From the NCBI GenBank assembly GCA_041743085.1, contig JBGTNL010000052.1, positions 1-64,000 on the forward strand: a DNA stretch of 64,000 bases, in the 5' to 3' direction. The stretch is from JAFMPW01 sp041743085. Lineage in GTDB: Bacteria; Bacteroidota; Bacteroidia; Flavobacteriales; Flavobacteriaceae. The notes under the pieces are model-generated. The model worked only from the letters and a program-made list of their open reading frames with translations. It searched no databases and was not told where the DNA came from. This document shows, one piece after another, positions 26,058-35,700 of the stretch. The position numbers and the translations under genes were made by a program. Within the stretch, counting starts at the first letter, position 1. Each line of letters starts with the position of its first letter.

Positions 26058-27170
26058 ATGTACCAAAGGCTTTTCAAAATACTTGTTCCCCTTTTCACTT
26101 TATTTATATGTGCAATCTGTATTGAGGTTGGCTTATCACTGTATTTCGGAAAAAATGATACTTACTACATTTGGAGGCCTCATCTGGAATTTCAATACGA
26201 TCTGGACACCACTGTCCTGAATGGCGTTTCTCCCATAGCACATTCAAGCTTTAGTGATATTGGCGCCAGGTCGGACCGGATCACTGAGAAGCATCACACT
26301 AAAATAGCCGTATTTGGGGGAAGCACTACGGAATGTATTGTATTGGACCAGGATAAGACATGGACGCAGGTCCTACAAAATGCTTTGAATACATCGTCAG
26401 ACCGGGACCATTCGGGTTTTTGGGTGGGGAATTTCGGCAAATCAGGAAATGCTACCAACCATCATGTTCTTCAGACCGCAGAAATGCTGCAGGATGAACA
26501 ATTAAAAGATACAAAGCTGGTGATCTATCTGGTAGGATTCAACGATCTATGGAAGACCATTGAGGGCTTGGATGAATATGTGAATTTCGATCCGGAGATT
26601 TTAAAAAGATCTGCCTTTATGGTTGTGCCAGACAGGGAACTGCCATTTCACAGAAGAACGGGTACCTGGAAATTTTTGAAGCGCACAAGATACAATTACC
26701 GACTACAAAAACACGATAAAAAGAAACTTGCCGATCTCTATAAACAGATCAGAAAAAAGCGGTTGGAGGCAGAAAAAACCACCGCTATGCCAGAACTCCA
26801 GGCCGGCCTGGACCACTATATGAAGAATTTGGACAGCCTTATAGCACTTTGCAAGTCAACAGGGAAAAAACCAGTTTTCCTAACCCAACCAGTACTTTGG
26901 CGTCCTGATATTACCGCTGAGAGTGAGAAATTGCTCAATACCTATTTTGAAAACCATGAAAATCTTGAGACGATTACCCTTTACAGCTGCATGAAATTGT
27001 TTAATGAAGCTTTAATTTCTGTCGCTGATGCAAACCATGTAACCTATATAGACCTGTTTAATCGCTCAGAGGAAGATTGGTTTTATGATGACTGCCATTT
27101 CAATATCAAAGGAGCCAAAAATGTTGCAGAGATCATTTCGACTGAAATAAAACCGCTGCTAAAACCATAA
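26058..27170 (+). CDS. SGNH/GDSL-type hydrolase (1), membrane-anchored
   Basis: A protein of 370 residues from the ATG at 26058 (a TTG lies 21 nt upstream in frame). The N-terminal hydrophobic anchor (LFKILVPLFTLFICAICIEV) places the domain outside the cytoplasmic membrane. SGNH blocks: IAVFGGSTTECIVL (Ser), NFGKSGNATNHH (Gly), LVGFNDLW (Asn) and DDCHFNIKGA (Asp/His). These enzymes usually add or remove acyl groups on glycans or lipids. It is first of three SGNH genes in tandem, with a 14-bp gap to the next, so they are probably co-transcribed. Confidence 0.83.
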   Translation: MYQRLFKILVPLFTLFICAICIEVGLSLYFGKNDTYYIWRPHLEFQYDLDTTVLNGVSPIAHSSFSDIGARSDRITEKHHTKIAVFGGSTTECIVLDQDKTWTQVLQNALNTSSDRDHSGFWVGNFGKSGNATNHHVLQTAEMLQDEQLKDTKLVIYLVGFNDLWKTIEGLDEYVNFDPEILKRSAFMVVPDRELPFHRRTGTWKFLKRTRYNYRLQKHDKKKLADLYKQIRKKRLEAEKTTAMPELQAGLDHYMKNLDSLIALCKSTGKKPVFLTQPVLWRPDITAESEKLLNTYFENHENLETITLYSCMKLFNEALISVADANHVTYIDLFNRSEEDWFYDDCHFNIKGAKNVAEIISTEIKPLLKP

Positions 27171-27184
27171 TTATTAGCGATCTC

Positions 27185-28381
27185 ATGAAAAAGATAAGAT
27201 CAATTTTAATTCTCACAGGTATTACCCTGATATTGCTGTTGCTCCTTGAAATTTTCTTGCGCATTTTTTTTCCTCCTAGAGTGAATAGTACAGAACAGGT
27301 TGCCGCCTTTCAATACCACCCGGAATATCTGGTTGGATTAAAACCCGGTATGAAAAAGAGTTATGTCAGATCAGAAAGGGACGGGGGAGATACCATTTTT
27401 TGGGCAACAAACAAAGAAGGATTCAGAGGTAGAGACCTGATCCAAAGGGATTTGCGAATAATGGTCTACGGCGATTCCAATATACAGGCCCGGTTCACCC
27501 GGTTATCCCATACCTACCCCTACTACCTGGAGAAATTTATTAATGAGGCCTCCAAAAACACCATTGAAGTTATCAATGCGGGCGTGGTGGGGTTTGGTCC
27601 GGATCAAAGTCTACTGAAATTTATTGAAGAAAAAGAAACATTTAAACCAGACATTGTTATTCTTCAAATATTTGCTGACAACGATTACGGCGATATCATA
27701 CGCAATAAATTATTTACCGTTGCTAGTAATGGCAGGCTCGCTAAAACCCAAAATAAACGATGCCTGGATCCTGCGCTTAAAGCGTACCTGGACAGAAATA
27801 ATCCTTTCGGATACCTCCGGATCATGGATGCCGTAAAAAAAGTGCGCAGATCCATAAAAAAAGAGGCCATAATTGATGCAGAGCGAATGATACAGCTGTG
27901 CAGTACACTTTGCAAAAAAGAATTCCAATCGTACATTGGTGAAAGCAGGGAGATATATTCCCACTTTGCAGACCATTATGATATTGATGTGGCAACAGAG
28001 CCATTGTCCGTGGTTTCAGAAAAAAAAATAGCGCTGATGGATAAGATATTAGAGGAGTTTAAGAAGGTGGCCATAATGCATCAAATAAAGCTCCTGATAC
28101 TCATTGAACCATCTTCTGTGGATATTTCAACCAATTCATACATGAATTATCGGGACCTTCAGAACAGATTCCCGGAGTATGACCCAAGAAATCTGACAAA
28201 ATTGATAGAAAACAGCTGTGTAAAATACGGGATACCTTATATTGATCTATATGATACATTTTCCGATAACGGACCGGAACAACTTTATTTTAGTAGAGGT
28301 AACGATCATTGGAATGATAAGGCGCAGAAACTAGCCGCCAAAGTCACTTCAGAATTTATCTTGAAAGAATTGAGCGAATAA
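27185..28381 (+). CDS. SGNH/GDSL-type hydrolase (2), membrane-anchored
   Basis: A 398-residue protein with an N-terminal anchor (ILILTGITLILLLLLEIFLR). SGNH blocks: IMVYGDSNIQ (Ser), VINAGVVGFGPDQ (Gly), ILQIFADNDYGD (Asn) and GNDHWNDKA (Asp/His). The region between the Asn and His blocks is long and charged, distinguishing it from the flanking paralogues. The target of this putative esterase or acyltransferase is unknown; the gene context of glycosyltransferases and an exporter points to a surface glycoconjugate. Confidence 0.8.
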   Translation: MKKIRSILILTGITLILLLLLEIFLRIFFPPRVNSTEQVAAFQYHPEYLVGLKPGMKKSYVRSERDGGDTIFWATNKEGFRGRDLIQRDLRIMVYGDSNIQARFTRLSHTYPYYLEKFINEASKNTIEVINAGVVGFGPDQSLLKFIEEKETFKPDIVILQIFADNDYGDIIRNKLFTVASNGRLAKTQNKRCLDPALKAYLDRNNPFGYLRIMDAVKKVRRSIKKEAIIDAERMIQLCSTLCKKEFQSYIGESREIYSHFADHYDIDVATEPLSVVSEKKIALMDKILEEFKKVAIMHQIKLLILIEPSSVDISTNSYMNYRDLQNRFPEYDPRNLTKLIENSCVKYGIPYIDLYDTFSDNGPEQLYFSRGNDHWNDKAQKLAAKVTSEFILKELSE

Positions 28382-28409
28382 ATTTAGTCGCTATTTATTT
28401 TTAGAGACG

Positions 28410-29507
28410 ATGAAAAACAGATTTCCTACCTTATTTTTTAAAAATTACATGGTACTGACCACGTTGCTGGTCAGTATCGAATTGATAGGACATCTGAGCT
28501 ATAAACTCTACAGAGGTAAATTCCTTTTTCAGAACGGGAAACAAGAAAATATTCTGTTTGAAGAACATCCCTATCTTGTGGGGGTGCCCAAGAAGAACTT
28601 TCAGCTTACCAATGCATCAGGTGATGTTAAGATCAGCACCGACCATTTGGGTCGCAGAGTAAGTTATCCGGAACACATGAAACACCCTGAGGATGCCACA
28701 CAAATTGTTTGTCTGGGCGGATCTTCCACTTTTGGCACAGGAGTGACGGATGCGGATAGCTGGCCCTATATACTTCAGGAAAAATTGGGAAAAGGGTATT
28801 GCGTTACCAACCTTGGTGTACCGGGCTATTCAACCCTTGAAGCCGTCATTCAGTTGAGTACCATCGTACCGGAAATTGAGCCGGATATCATAATAATGTA
28901 TGAAGGTTGGAACGACCTTAAGAATTATCATCTTGCCAATATAGAAAGTACGTATTCGGAACACGGTATGCTACAAAGGACCATTTTAAAAGTGAATAGA
29001 AAGAAATCATTGGCAGACTATTCCTTTATCTATTTTATTGCGAAAAAAATTAAGTCTGGATTCCATGATCGTATAAAACCAAAAGAAACCTATCCGTTCA
29101 ATGACCCAAGGGTGGATAGCCTTTACGCCAAAAATTTACGCACCATGCGAACCCTTGGCAAGCATCTAAATGCCAAGCAAATCTTTGTCCCCCAGGTTCT
29201 GAATCTAAAGTGGTTTTCAGAGCGCCGGGATATTGAAAATCTGTGGTCCTCAAATATTCCAAATGAGGACATGCCCGAACTTTTAAAAAGGTTCAATCAA
29301 CTTATGAGTACATCCGTTCCGACGGAAAAGGACATTATTACCATAGATAGCATTTTATTTATCCGGAATTGGGAAGACCGGCATTTCGTAGACGAGGGTC
29401 ATTTTTCAAAAGCCGGGGGAGAGGTATTCACCGAGCTGCTGATAACAGCTATAAAGAAGTTAGGTAAACCCAAAAAAGACAGCCTTCCGCAGCCAGCATC
29501 GCAATAG
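28410..29507 (+). CDS. SGNH/GDSL-type hydrolase (3), membrane-anchored
   Basis: A 365-residue protein with the most canonical SGNH motifs of the three: IVCLGGSSTFGTGV (Ser), NLGVPGYST (Gly), MYEGWNDLKNY (Asn) and DEGHFSKAGG (Asp/His). The N-terminal hydrophobic stretch (NYMVLTTLLVSIELIGHL) is a signal anchor. It is last in the SGNH trio, 28 bp after gene 2, and converges with the DUF5989 gene. Three non-identical SGNH enzymes in a row suggest distinct acylation sites rather than recent duplication. Confidence 0.84.
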   Translation: MKNRFPTLFFKNYMVLTTLLVSIELIGHLSYKLYRGKFLFQNGKQENILFEEHPYLVGVPKKNFQLTNASGDVKISTDHLGRRVSYPEHMKHPEDATQIVCLGGSSTFGTGVTDADSWPYILQEKLGKGYCVTNLGVPGYSTLEAVIQLSTIVPEIEPDIIIMYEGWNDLKNYHLANIESTYSEHGMLQRTILKVNRKKSLADYSFIYFIAKKIKSGFHDRIKPKETYPFNDPRVDSLYAKNLRTMRTLGKHLNAKQIFVPQVLNLKWFSERRDIENLWSSNIPNEDMPELLKRFNQLMSTSVPTEKDIITIDSILFIRNWEDRHFVDEGHFSKAGGEVFTELLITAIKKLGKPKKDSLPQPASQ

Positions 29508-29524
29508 TGCAAATTTCGCCATTT

Positions 29525-29686
29525 TTAAAATAAGGTATATATGAACGGTGCGGCAGCAGAATTTTCTCCCAACAGTATAAGAAGGCCCAAAAGTACGAGT
29601 ATCAGAATAATCGGTATTAACCAATACTTTTTTCTATGCTTTAAAAAGTTTAGCAACTCCAGGAAAATAGAAAATTTTGTGTGCAT
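29525..29686 (-). CDS. DUF5989-like small membrane protein
   Basis: A 53-residue reading frame translated by hand: N-terminal FSIFLELLNFLKHRKKYW, one membrane helix (LIPIILILVLLGLLIL), then ENSAAAPFIYTLF at the C-terminus. This pattern (FLxFLKxRKKxWLxP, helix, APFIYTLF) is that of DUF5989 proteins, which occur next to carbamoyltransferase/SxtJ genes. It is 8 bp downstream of the SxtJ gene and in the same operon. Function unknown; probably an inner-membrane subunit of that module. Confidence 0.82.
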   Translation of the reverse strand: MHTKFSIFLELLNFLKHRKKYWLIPIILILVLLGLLILLGENSAAAPFIYTLF

Positions 29687-29694
29687 ATAAACAT

Positions 29695-30105
29695 CTAGGA
29701 TAATTTTTTGTAATCAATCGTATCTCCTTCTCTGGAACGCCAGATAGGTATATCGGGAGCATCTCCCTTCCTTGTTTTTCGCAATATAAAGGTAATGGGG
29801 AAAAATAAAAGATAATATATTATTCCCAATAGAATAATAGCCGTTATTTCGCCCAGTACCATCCCAAATAATAACCAAATATACAACAGGGGCCTTAATA
29901 GTTTTGGTATTTTATGCAAAATGATTGCAAGCAGCAGGATGGCTGCCAGGCCAACAACAAAGGCTTTTAATGAAAATTCTTGCTTCCAATAACCATAACT
30001 AAGAATGCCTGAAAAAAGCAGTAGGAGAATTATTGAGAATTGTTTCTGGATTTTTACATTGTCGGAGTTCTTTGCAACCTTTTTAAAAAAATCAGTCCAT
30101 TGCAT
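29695..30105 (-). CDS. SxtJ-like membrane protein
   Basis: A protein of 136 residues from the ATG at 30105, which overlaps the end of the carbamoyltransferase gene by 14 nt. It has three or four hydrophobic helices (SIILLLLFSGILSYGYW, AFVVGLAAILLLAIIL, LLYIWLLFGMVLG, ITAIILLGIIYYLLFFPITFIL) and a short polar C-terminus. Proteins of this kind were named after the saxitoxin cluster gene sxtJ, and in Bacteroidota sit between a NodU/CmcH-type carbamoyltransferase and a DUF5989 gene. The activity is unknown. Confidence 0.82.
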   Translation of the reverse strand: MQWTDFFKKVAKNSDNVKIQKQFSIILLLLFSGILSYGYWKQEFSLKAFVVGLAAILLLAIILHKIPKLLRPLLYIWLLFGMVLGEITAIILLGIIYYLLFFPITFILRKTRKGDAPDIPIWRSREGDTIDYKKLS

Positions 30106-31843
30106 AGCGTACTTTTTTAAATGTTGATATATCAAAATGCCCGTTGGTTCCTTTAGATACCAGGCAATTGCCAATGGCTAAAAAATCCATTTCAGTCTTA
30201 AAAAAACAGCGCACAGCATCTTCCACCGTACATACAATTGGCTCCCCTCTCACATTAAAAGAAGTGTTGATCATAATGGGGATCCCAGATAAGGATTCGA
30301 AAAGCTGTAGCAGTGAATAGATCTTTTCATTATCACTCCTGGAAACTGTTTGAACTCTTGCAGTGTTATCAATATGAACGCAGGAAGGAATCCGTTCTGC
30401 CATGATTGCATTGTATGTAAATAACATGTATTTGGAAGGATCTGTTATTTTGAACCATTCATTAGCCTTTTCCTCCAGAATCATCGGTGCAAATGGCCTG
30501 AATGCTTCCCTCTTCTTAATTTTGAGGTTAAGATGGGATTGCATGTCCTTAAATTTAGGGCTTGCTAAAATGGAGCGGGAACCCAGAGCCCTGGGACCGT
30601 ATTCCATAGAGTCCTGAAACCATCCCACTATGGCTTTTTCATTAATACAGGATGCTATTCGTTTCAGTAATTCCTGATCTTCGAGTTCTTCATAATTCAC
30701 TTTTAATCTTTTCAATTCCCTGATCACTTCGTCATTTTTATGGGAATTTCCAAGGTAAATATGATTGGCAGGTGAATCTGCAGGAATTTTTCGCGCTTCT
30801 TTAAGGTAGTGATACGCTCCAATGTACGCTGCTCCCAGGGCTCCTCCACTATCTCCTGAAGCGGGTTGCACCCAGATATTATCGAATAGCCGTTCTTCCC
30901 GAATTCGCTGATTCGCCTTGCAATTCAAAGCTACCCCCCCAGCCAGACAAAGGCTGTTCATTTTAGTTTCCTCTTTTAAGACCCTTACGAGTTTAAGGAT
31001 GACCTCTTCCAACAATTCCTGGGCAGATCTTGCAACATCTTTATAAAACTGTGATAGTGTACTTTCAGGCCTGCGCCGGGGATGACCCAGAACTTTGTCG
31101 AAATTATCGTTGGTCATTCTTAACCCTACTTCGAAGGCGAAATACTTCATATTTACAGAAACCACCCCTTTTTCGTCTATAGCTATAAAATGGCGGGCCA
31201 TTAATTCCTTGTATCGCGGAGTGCCGTAAGGCGCCAGTCCCATCAATTTATATTCTCCTGAATTTACCTGAAAACCGCAGTAATAGGTAATTGCGGAGTA
31301 AAACAATCCAAGGGAATGCGGAAAGTGCTGCTCTTTGATCAATGTTACCCTATTGCCAAACCCCCGGGCAAAAGTTATAGAAGTTCGTTCCCCCACTCCG
31401 TCCATGACAAGGATGGCAGCTTCCTTATAAGGGGAAGAAAAAAAAGCAGAGGCCGCGTGCGCTTCATGATGTTCTGAAAAAATAATCTCCCCTTCGTACT
31501 TTAATTCTTTTTTAATGATATTTGGTATCCATAATTTTTGCGACATCCAGCTTTTCATAGCCCTCCGAAAGGACTGAAAACCTCTGGGCGATTTTTGCGC
31601 ATAGGTGTCTATGAGGCGATCAAATTTTAAAAACGGTTTTTCATAAAAAACCACAAGATCAACTTCATCAATATCGATATCCTGAGATGAAAGACAAAAT
31701 GCGATAGCACCGGAGGGAAAAGAAGGGTCGTGCTTTTTTCTTGAAAAACGTTCTTCCTGGGCGGCAGCCACAATTTTCCCATCTTCCAAAAGACAAGCTG
31801 CCGCATCGTGATAAAAAGCTGAAATTCCAAGTATATAACTCAC
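30092..31843 (-). CDS. O-carbamoyltransferase, NodU/CmcH/TobZ family
   Basis: A 583-residue two-domain carbamoyltransferase. The N-terminal Kae1-like domain has LGISAFYHDAAACLL, EERFSRKKHD, the metal-binding EHHEAHAASAFF and GGVALNCKANQRI. The C-terminal YrdC-like domain carries GPRALGSRSIL, FRPFAPMI and NTSFNVRGEPIV. These enzymes form carbamoyl-adenylate from carbamoyl phosphate and ATP and transfer the carbamoyl group to a hydroxyl of a sugar or antibiotic. The start is a GTG. It leads an operon with SxtJ-like and DUF5989 genes. The acceptor is probably the glycoconjugate built by the upstream cluster. Confidence 0.93.
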   Translation of the reverse strand: MSYILGISAFYHDAAACLLEDGKIVAAAQEERFSRKKHDPSFPSGAIAFCLSSQDIDIDEVDLVVFYEKPFLKFDRLIDTYAQKSPRGFQSFRRAMKSWMSQKLWIPNIIKKELKYEGEIIFSEHHEAHAASAFFSSPYKEAAILVMDGVGERTSITFARGFGNRVTLIKEQHFPHSLGLFYSAITYYCGFQVNSGEYKLMGLAPYGTPRYKELMARHFIAIDEKGVVSVNMKYFAFEVGLRMTNDNFDKVLGHPRRRPESTLSQFYKDVARSAQELLEEVILKLVRVLKEETKMNSLCLAGGVALNCKANQRIREERLFDNIWVQPASGDSGGALGAAYIGAYHYLKEARKIPADSPANHIYLGNSHKNDEVIRELKRLKVNYEELEDQELLKRIASCINEKAIVGWFQDSMEYGPRALGSRSILASPKFKDMQSHLNLKIKKREAFRPFAPMILEEKANEWFKITDPSKYMLFTYNAIMAERIPSCVHIDNTARVQTVSRSDNEKIYSLLQLFESLSGIPIMINTSFNVRGEPIVCTVEDAVRCFFKTEMDFLAIGNCLVSKGTNGHFDISTFKKVRYAMD

Positions 31844-31937
31844 CCGATTAGATTTGACAACCCCATATTTTTTTGTACAAAATTTAATAAAATCTGTGTA
31901 AAAGAAGGAGCAGTATTTACAGCGTATAAGTTACATA

Positions 31938-34352
31938 TTATTGAAAAACAAAATTATAGGTAACCGCAAACAACAGACTGTTCATTACTGCGAGTTCGTA
32001 GGTGCCTAACGGACTTCCAAGAAAAACATCCGAATCCTGTGACCCCTGGCGCTGAGCATAGTACAAATTGAAGGGATTTCTGCGAGAGTATACGTTATAG
32101 ATCGTAAAGGTCCAGTTCCCCAGCCATCGCTTATCCTTTTTTTTATGATATCTAATGTTCCATGAGAAATCCAACCTGTGGTAAGGCCTTAATCTGGCAT
32201 TATTACGCTCAATAAAAATAGGAACATCTATTTCCTCCAGTTTAAAGACACTATTGGCTACCGTATACGGCCTGCCCGTCTGGGCAGTAAAATTAAAACT
32301 CCAGGTATTGTATTTGTCTCCTTCCAAATTTATGGTCCCGTTGATGACATGCGGCCTGTCAAAATCCGAAGGGTACCAATTGTTATTATTGACCCTGTCT
32401 GCTAATTTCTCATTTTGGGAACGTATCAGACTCCTGGACCACGTATAGTTAAACCATCCATTAATAATACCCCTGGATTTTTTTAAACTCAGTTCAATAC
32501 CATAGGCTTCTCCCTGCCCCTGTACCACATCCCTTTCCAGAAATTCTTCCAGGAAAAAGTCGGCCCCGGGTTTATAGGTAAGATTGTTTTCAGATTCCCT
32601 GTAATACCCTTCGAGGCCAAGTTCCACACTATTGTTATTTAAGTTCTGATAGAAGCCAATGCCATAGGTATTGCTTACCTGAGGTTTAATGTGAGGGTCT
32701 GTCGTCTTCCATCTGGACGTGGGAAGCGGCGTTGTTGTGTTGTATACATTCTGCAAATACTGGTTGAGCCTGGCGTAACTGGCCTTGACAGAGGTCGATT
32801 CCCCAATTTTATAACTCGCACCCAATCTCGGCTCCAGGCCATTATAGGTTTTAACACCCGCCCCTTTTTCAAAAAATTTTGTTCCCAATAAGGTACCACT
32901 ATTGTCATTGAAAGTAGCCTGGGTATAGGGCCCTACGAATACAAAGTGATTAAAGCGAAGCCCTCCGGAAAGTACGAGTTTGTCCGAAGCATTCCAGTTT
33001 ACATTGCCAAAACCGGAAAATTCATAACTGGTCTCCTTCTGCAATGTTAACGGATTTATACTATTGTTCGTTCCGGGATCAAGGGTTCCCGGGCTTATCT
33101 GATATTGATTGGCCTGTACTCCGGCGTAATAATTTAACCCATCGCTGATCTCCTTTGAGAATTCCGAAACAAAGCTGAGGTATTTGATGTTAGACCCGTA
33201 AGTGATCTCATTGGGGTTATCGGCCTCGGGGAAAATGGTTTTAGGCGTATAATCACTGGCAATCAACAAGGTCCTGAGATTTGCACCGTTACCGAAGGTA
33301 TGGGTCCAGTTAAGAGTTCCGTTCAAAGTCTTAAAATCGTACTGATTGTTTTCCGCATTGATATCCTGTACCTTCGAGATCAGATCCAGTTGATAGAAGT
33401 CCTTGCTAAAGAATCCGGTAAAGGAGATCTGGTCATTTTGGGTAGGCAGATACAAAACTTTCAGCGTGGCGTCATAAAATTTGGCTTTGGTGTCCTTAAG
33501 TCGTCCTGAAACGATCGGAAGTAAAAAATCCGTAAGCCCCGCCCTTCCACCGGCAGCGAGCATCAATTTGTCTTTGATAACAGGTGTTTCTATAGCAAGC
33601 CTGCTCGAAACTATACCCAAACCTCCCGATAGTTTGAATTTTTCCACATATGGGTTTTTCACTTTCACATCCAGAACCGAAGTGGTCCTTCCCCCGTATC
33701 GCGCAGGGATGTTGGCCCTGTACAGATCAACGGTAGACAATACATCTGGTGTAAACACAGAAAACAAACCAAATAAATGGGTAGGGTTAAAGATCGGGGC
33801 ATAATCCAGAAGAATTAAATTCTGATCCAGAGAACCCCCTCTGATAGAAAGTCCGTTACTGATCTCTCCGGCATTGTTCACCCCTGCCAAGAGCGTCATT
33901 CCCCTTAGTACATCAAATTCCCCGATTGCGGCCGGTATTTTTCTGAGATCTTTGCTTGTTAACTGAAGTGCACCCATTTGAGGCGACTCTAAATTTTCGA
34001 CAATTCTTTTAGCCCTTACGATTACCTCGGATAACTGTTCCTGTTCTTCCGTAAGTTCTATGCTAAGGATTACACTCTCGTTTAATTGCAGTGTTTGTAT
34101 GGCGTCCCTGTACCCTATAAAGCTGACATTGATTTGGTATGTACCTTCAGGAAGGCTAATGGAAAATCTTCCTGACGCACTGGTAACCCCGCCACAGGCA
34201 CAGGGGGTAATGGCTACCTGGGCATTCTCCAGAGGCAATCCTGTTTCTTTATCAAGTACCTCAAATGACAGCCCGTACTCCTGAACCTGTCCGTAGGAAA
34301 AGAACTCAAATACAAGAACAAAACTCAGTACAACTATTTTTGGCAGGGTCAT
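31938..34352 (-). CDS. TonB-dependent outer-membrane receptor
   Basis: An 804-residue receptor: signal peptide (IVVLSFVLVFEFFSYG), a carboxypeptidase-regulatory-like beta-sandwich (about 25-110; GLPLENAQVAITP...GYRDAIQTL), a plug domain (about 125-230; LRGMTLLAGVN, GLSIRGGSLDQNLILLD) and a C-terminal 22-strand barrel ending in an aromatic residue (YNFVFQ). It takes up an unknown ligand powered by TonB-ExbBD. The DUF4249 lipoprotein gene lies 15 bp upstream on the same strand, a frequent receptor-lipoprotein pairing distinct from SusCD. Confidence 0.92.
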   Translation of the reverse strand: MTLPKIVVLSFVLVFEFFSYGQVQEYGLSFEVLDKETGLPLENAQVAITPCACGGVTSASGRFSISLPEGTYQINVSFIGYRDAIQTLQLNESVILSIELTEEQEQLSEVIVRAKRIVENLESPQMGALQLTSKDLRKIPAAIGEFDVLRGMTLLAGVNNAGEISNGLSIRGGSLDQNLILLDYAPIFNPTHLFGLFSVFTPDVLSTVDLYRANIPARYGGRTTSVLDVKVKNPYVEKFKLSGGLGIVSSRLAIETPVIKDKLMLAAGGRAGLTDFLLPIVSGRLKDTKAKFYDATLKVLYLPTQNDQISFTGFFSKDFYQLDLISKVQDINAENNQYDFKTLNGTLNWTHTFGNGANLRTLLIASDYTPKTIFPEADNPNEITYGSNIKYLSFVSEFSKEISDGLNYYAGVQANQYQISPGTLDPGTNNSINPLTLQKETSYEFSGFGNVNWNASDKLVLSGGLRFNHFVFVGPYTQATFNDNSGTLLGTKFFEKGAGVKTYNGLEPRLGASYKIGESTSVKASYARLNQYLQNVYNTTTPLPTSRWKTTDPHIKPQVSNTYGIGFYQNLNNNSVELGLEGYYRESENNLTYKPGADFFLEEFLERDVVQGQGEAYGIELSLKKSRGIINGWFNYTWSRSLIRSQNEKLADRVNNNNWYPSDFDRPHVINGTINLEGDKYNTWSFNFTAQTGRPYTVANSVFKLEEIDVPIFIERNNARLRPYHRLDFSWNIRYHKKKDKRWLGNWTFTIYNVYSRRNPFNLYYAQRQGSQDSDVFLGSPLGTYELAVMNSLLFAVTYNFVFQ

Positions 34353-34367
34353 TCTGAATTCAAATTT

Positions 34368-35522
34368 TTATTGATCTATCCATTTATCGGGTCTTATGGC
34401 AGTTCTAAAACGGGTTTCGCTACAGGGAGCAGTTGTTGTTGGCGGGGGCGGGAGCGGGGAGTTAAGTGTGGGTTCCAAAATTATAGGATCCTGGGTTTCC
34501 AAAGGCGGTTCGGCAATAAAGGTTCTGTCTATAAATAGCGATTCCACGGAGGTAGCAGCGGCGGTAAACCTTCCGAAGACAAAATCCTCGCTATTTTCCG
34601 GATTGAACATATTACCCACCAGGGCAGCGGGGGGAGGCGCATTGAGACCACCATTATTATCTACTATATCTTTCAGAACCTTGTAATACTCGTATGCCGA
34701 AGGCGACAATGCGAACTGCTGTACCTCCACCACCATATCTTCCCTGGTATATAGCAATAATTCACCTACCGAAAACTTCGAAATACTTTTCCCGTCGGAA
34801 AAGCTATCCTCATAAATAGCCAGGCGCTCTGGAAACCGAATACGCCAGCATTCAGATTCGCAGGTATAATCGAAATAAGGTGCGCCCCTGGTTGCTAAGG
34901 GAAGCCTTTGGCATTCTCCTTCCCTGAAGACTGCTTCAAAGCACTTCTCACAAAAATCGAGGTTCTCATAGGTCCTGTAGCTCCAGTAATAATAATTTTG
35001 CTGGTTCGGAGGGTCATCAAAAGATACGAATACCTCATGTCCCGGAATGAATTTACCGCCGGACACTTCGCGAAAGGCAAGATCGGGGTCATATTCTACT
35101 TCCAAATTTGAAATTGCCACGGGCTGCAACACCAATTCCGGTCTGGATCGAAACCTTGTACCATCCATTAAGCTTATATCCAGTTCCCATGTCTCACCGG
35201 GAGCTACTGTAAAATCCGGAGGAGGCACATAGGCACCTGTCTGTTCCGTGAGGGTGACTTCCTCTTTAGTATTCGAATTTATGAATGAAACCCTGGCCCC
35301 CTCTACAAAATTAACCACATAAACGCCAAATTCCACCGACGACGCACTGAGGATTACAAATGATGCACCCTCGGAAGTGGAGGCAAATCCCTCTACAAAT
35401 ACGAGTCCTTCCTGAAATTCAAATTCAGGTGTTATGGGATCTATGCATCCCAGATAAAAGAGTGAAAGTGTTAAGGCCGTTATACTTTTAAAATGAAAAT
35501 GAACTCCCGGTTTCTTTTTCAA
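34368..35522 (-). CDS. DUF4249 lipoprotein
   Basis: A 384-residue protein with a lipoprotein signal (ITALTLSLFYLGC, Cys about residue 26) followed by IDPITPEFEFQEGLVFVEGF, the DUF4249 start. Beta-rich Ig-like N-terminal region, four cysteines in a cluster (FCEKCFEAVFREGEC...CESEC) and the C-terminal GLNAPPPAALVGNMFNPEN block follow. The start codon is TTG, with no ATG available before the signal peptide. It is coupled to the TonB receptor 15 bp downstream and is presumably its outer-leaflet partner. A decayed second copy lies just upstream (35701-36095). Confidence 0.88.
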   Translation of the reverse strand: MKKKPGVHFHFKSITALTLSLFYLGCIDPITPEFEFQEGLVFVEGFASTSEGASFVILSASSVEFGVYVVNFVEGARVSFINSNTKEEVTLTEQTGAYVPPPDFTVAPGETWELDISLMDGTRFRSRPELVLQPVAISNLEVEYDPDLAFREVSGGKFIPGHEVFVSFDDPPNQQNYYYWSYRTYENLDFCEKCFEAVFREGECQRLPLATRGAPYFDYTCESECWRIRFPERLAIYEDSFSDGKSISKFSVGELLLYTREDMVVEVQQFALSPSAYEYYKVLKDIVDNNGGLNAPPPAALVGNMFNPENSEDFVFGRFTAAATSVESLFIDRTFIAEPPLETQDPIILEPTLNSPLPPPPTTTAPCSETRFRTAIRPDKWIDQ

Positions 35523-35700
35523 GCCTGTTTTTTTTTAAATATAAGAACTAAATCCGAATATTGAACGGGTTAATCAACATACGGGTGTACGCTTCAGGCC
35601 GTTGTGAAGTCCGGAAGCGGTTTTCGCGGCATGGCGTGGTAAATACCTGGATGGCAGGTGCTTCCATCCCTTCCGGTTGCGTTTTCAGCAAATCTTCCAA

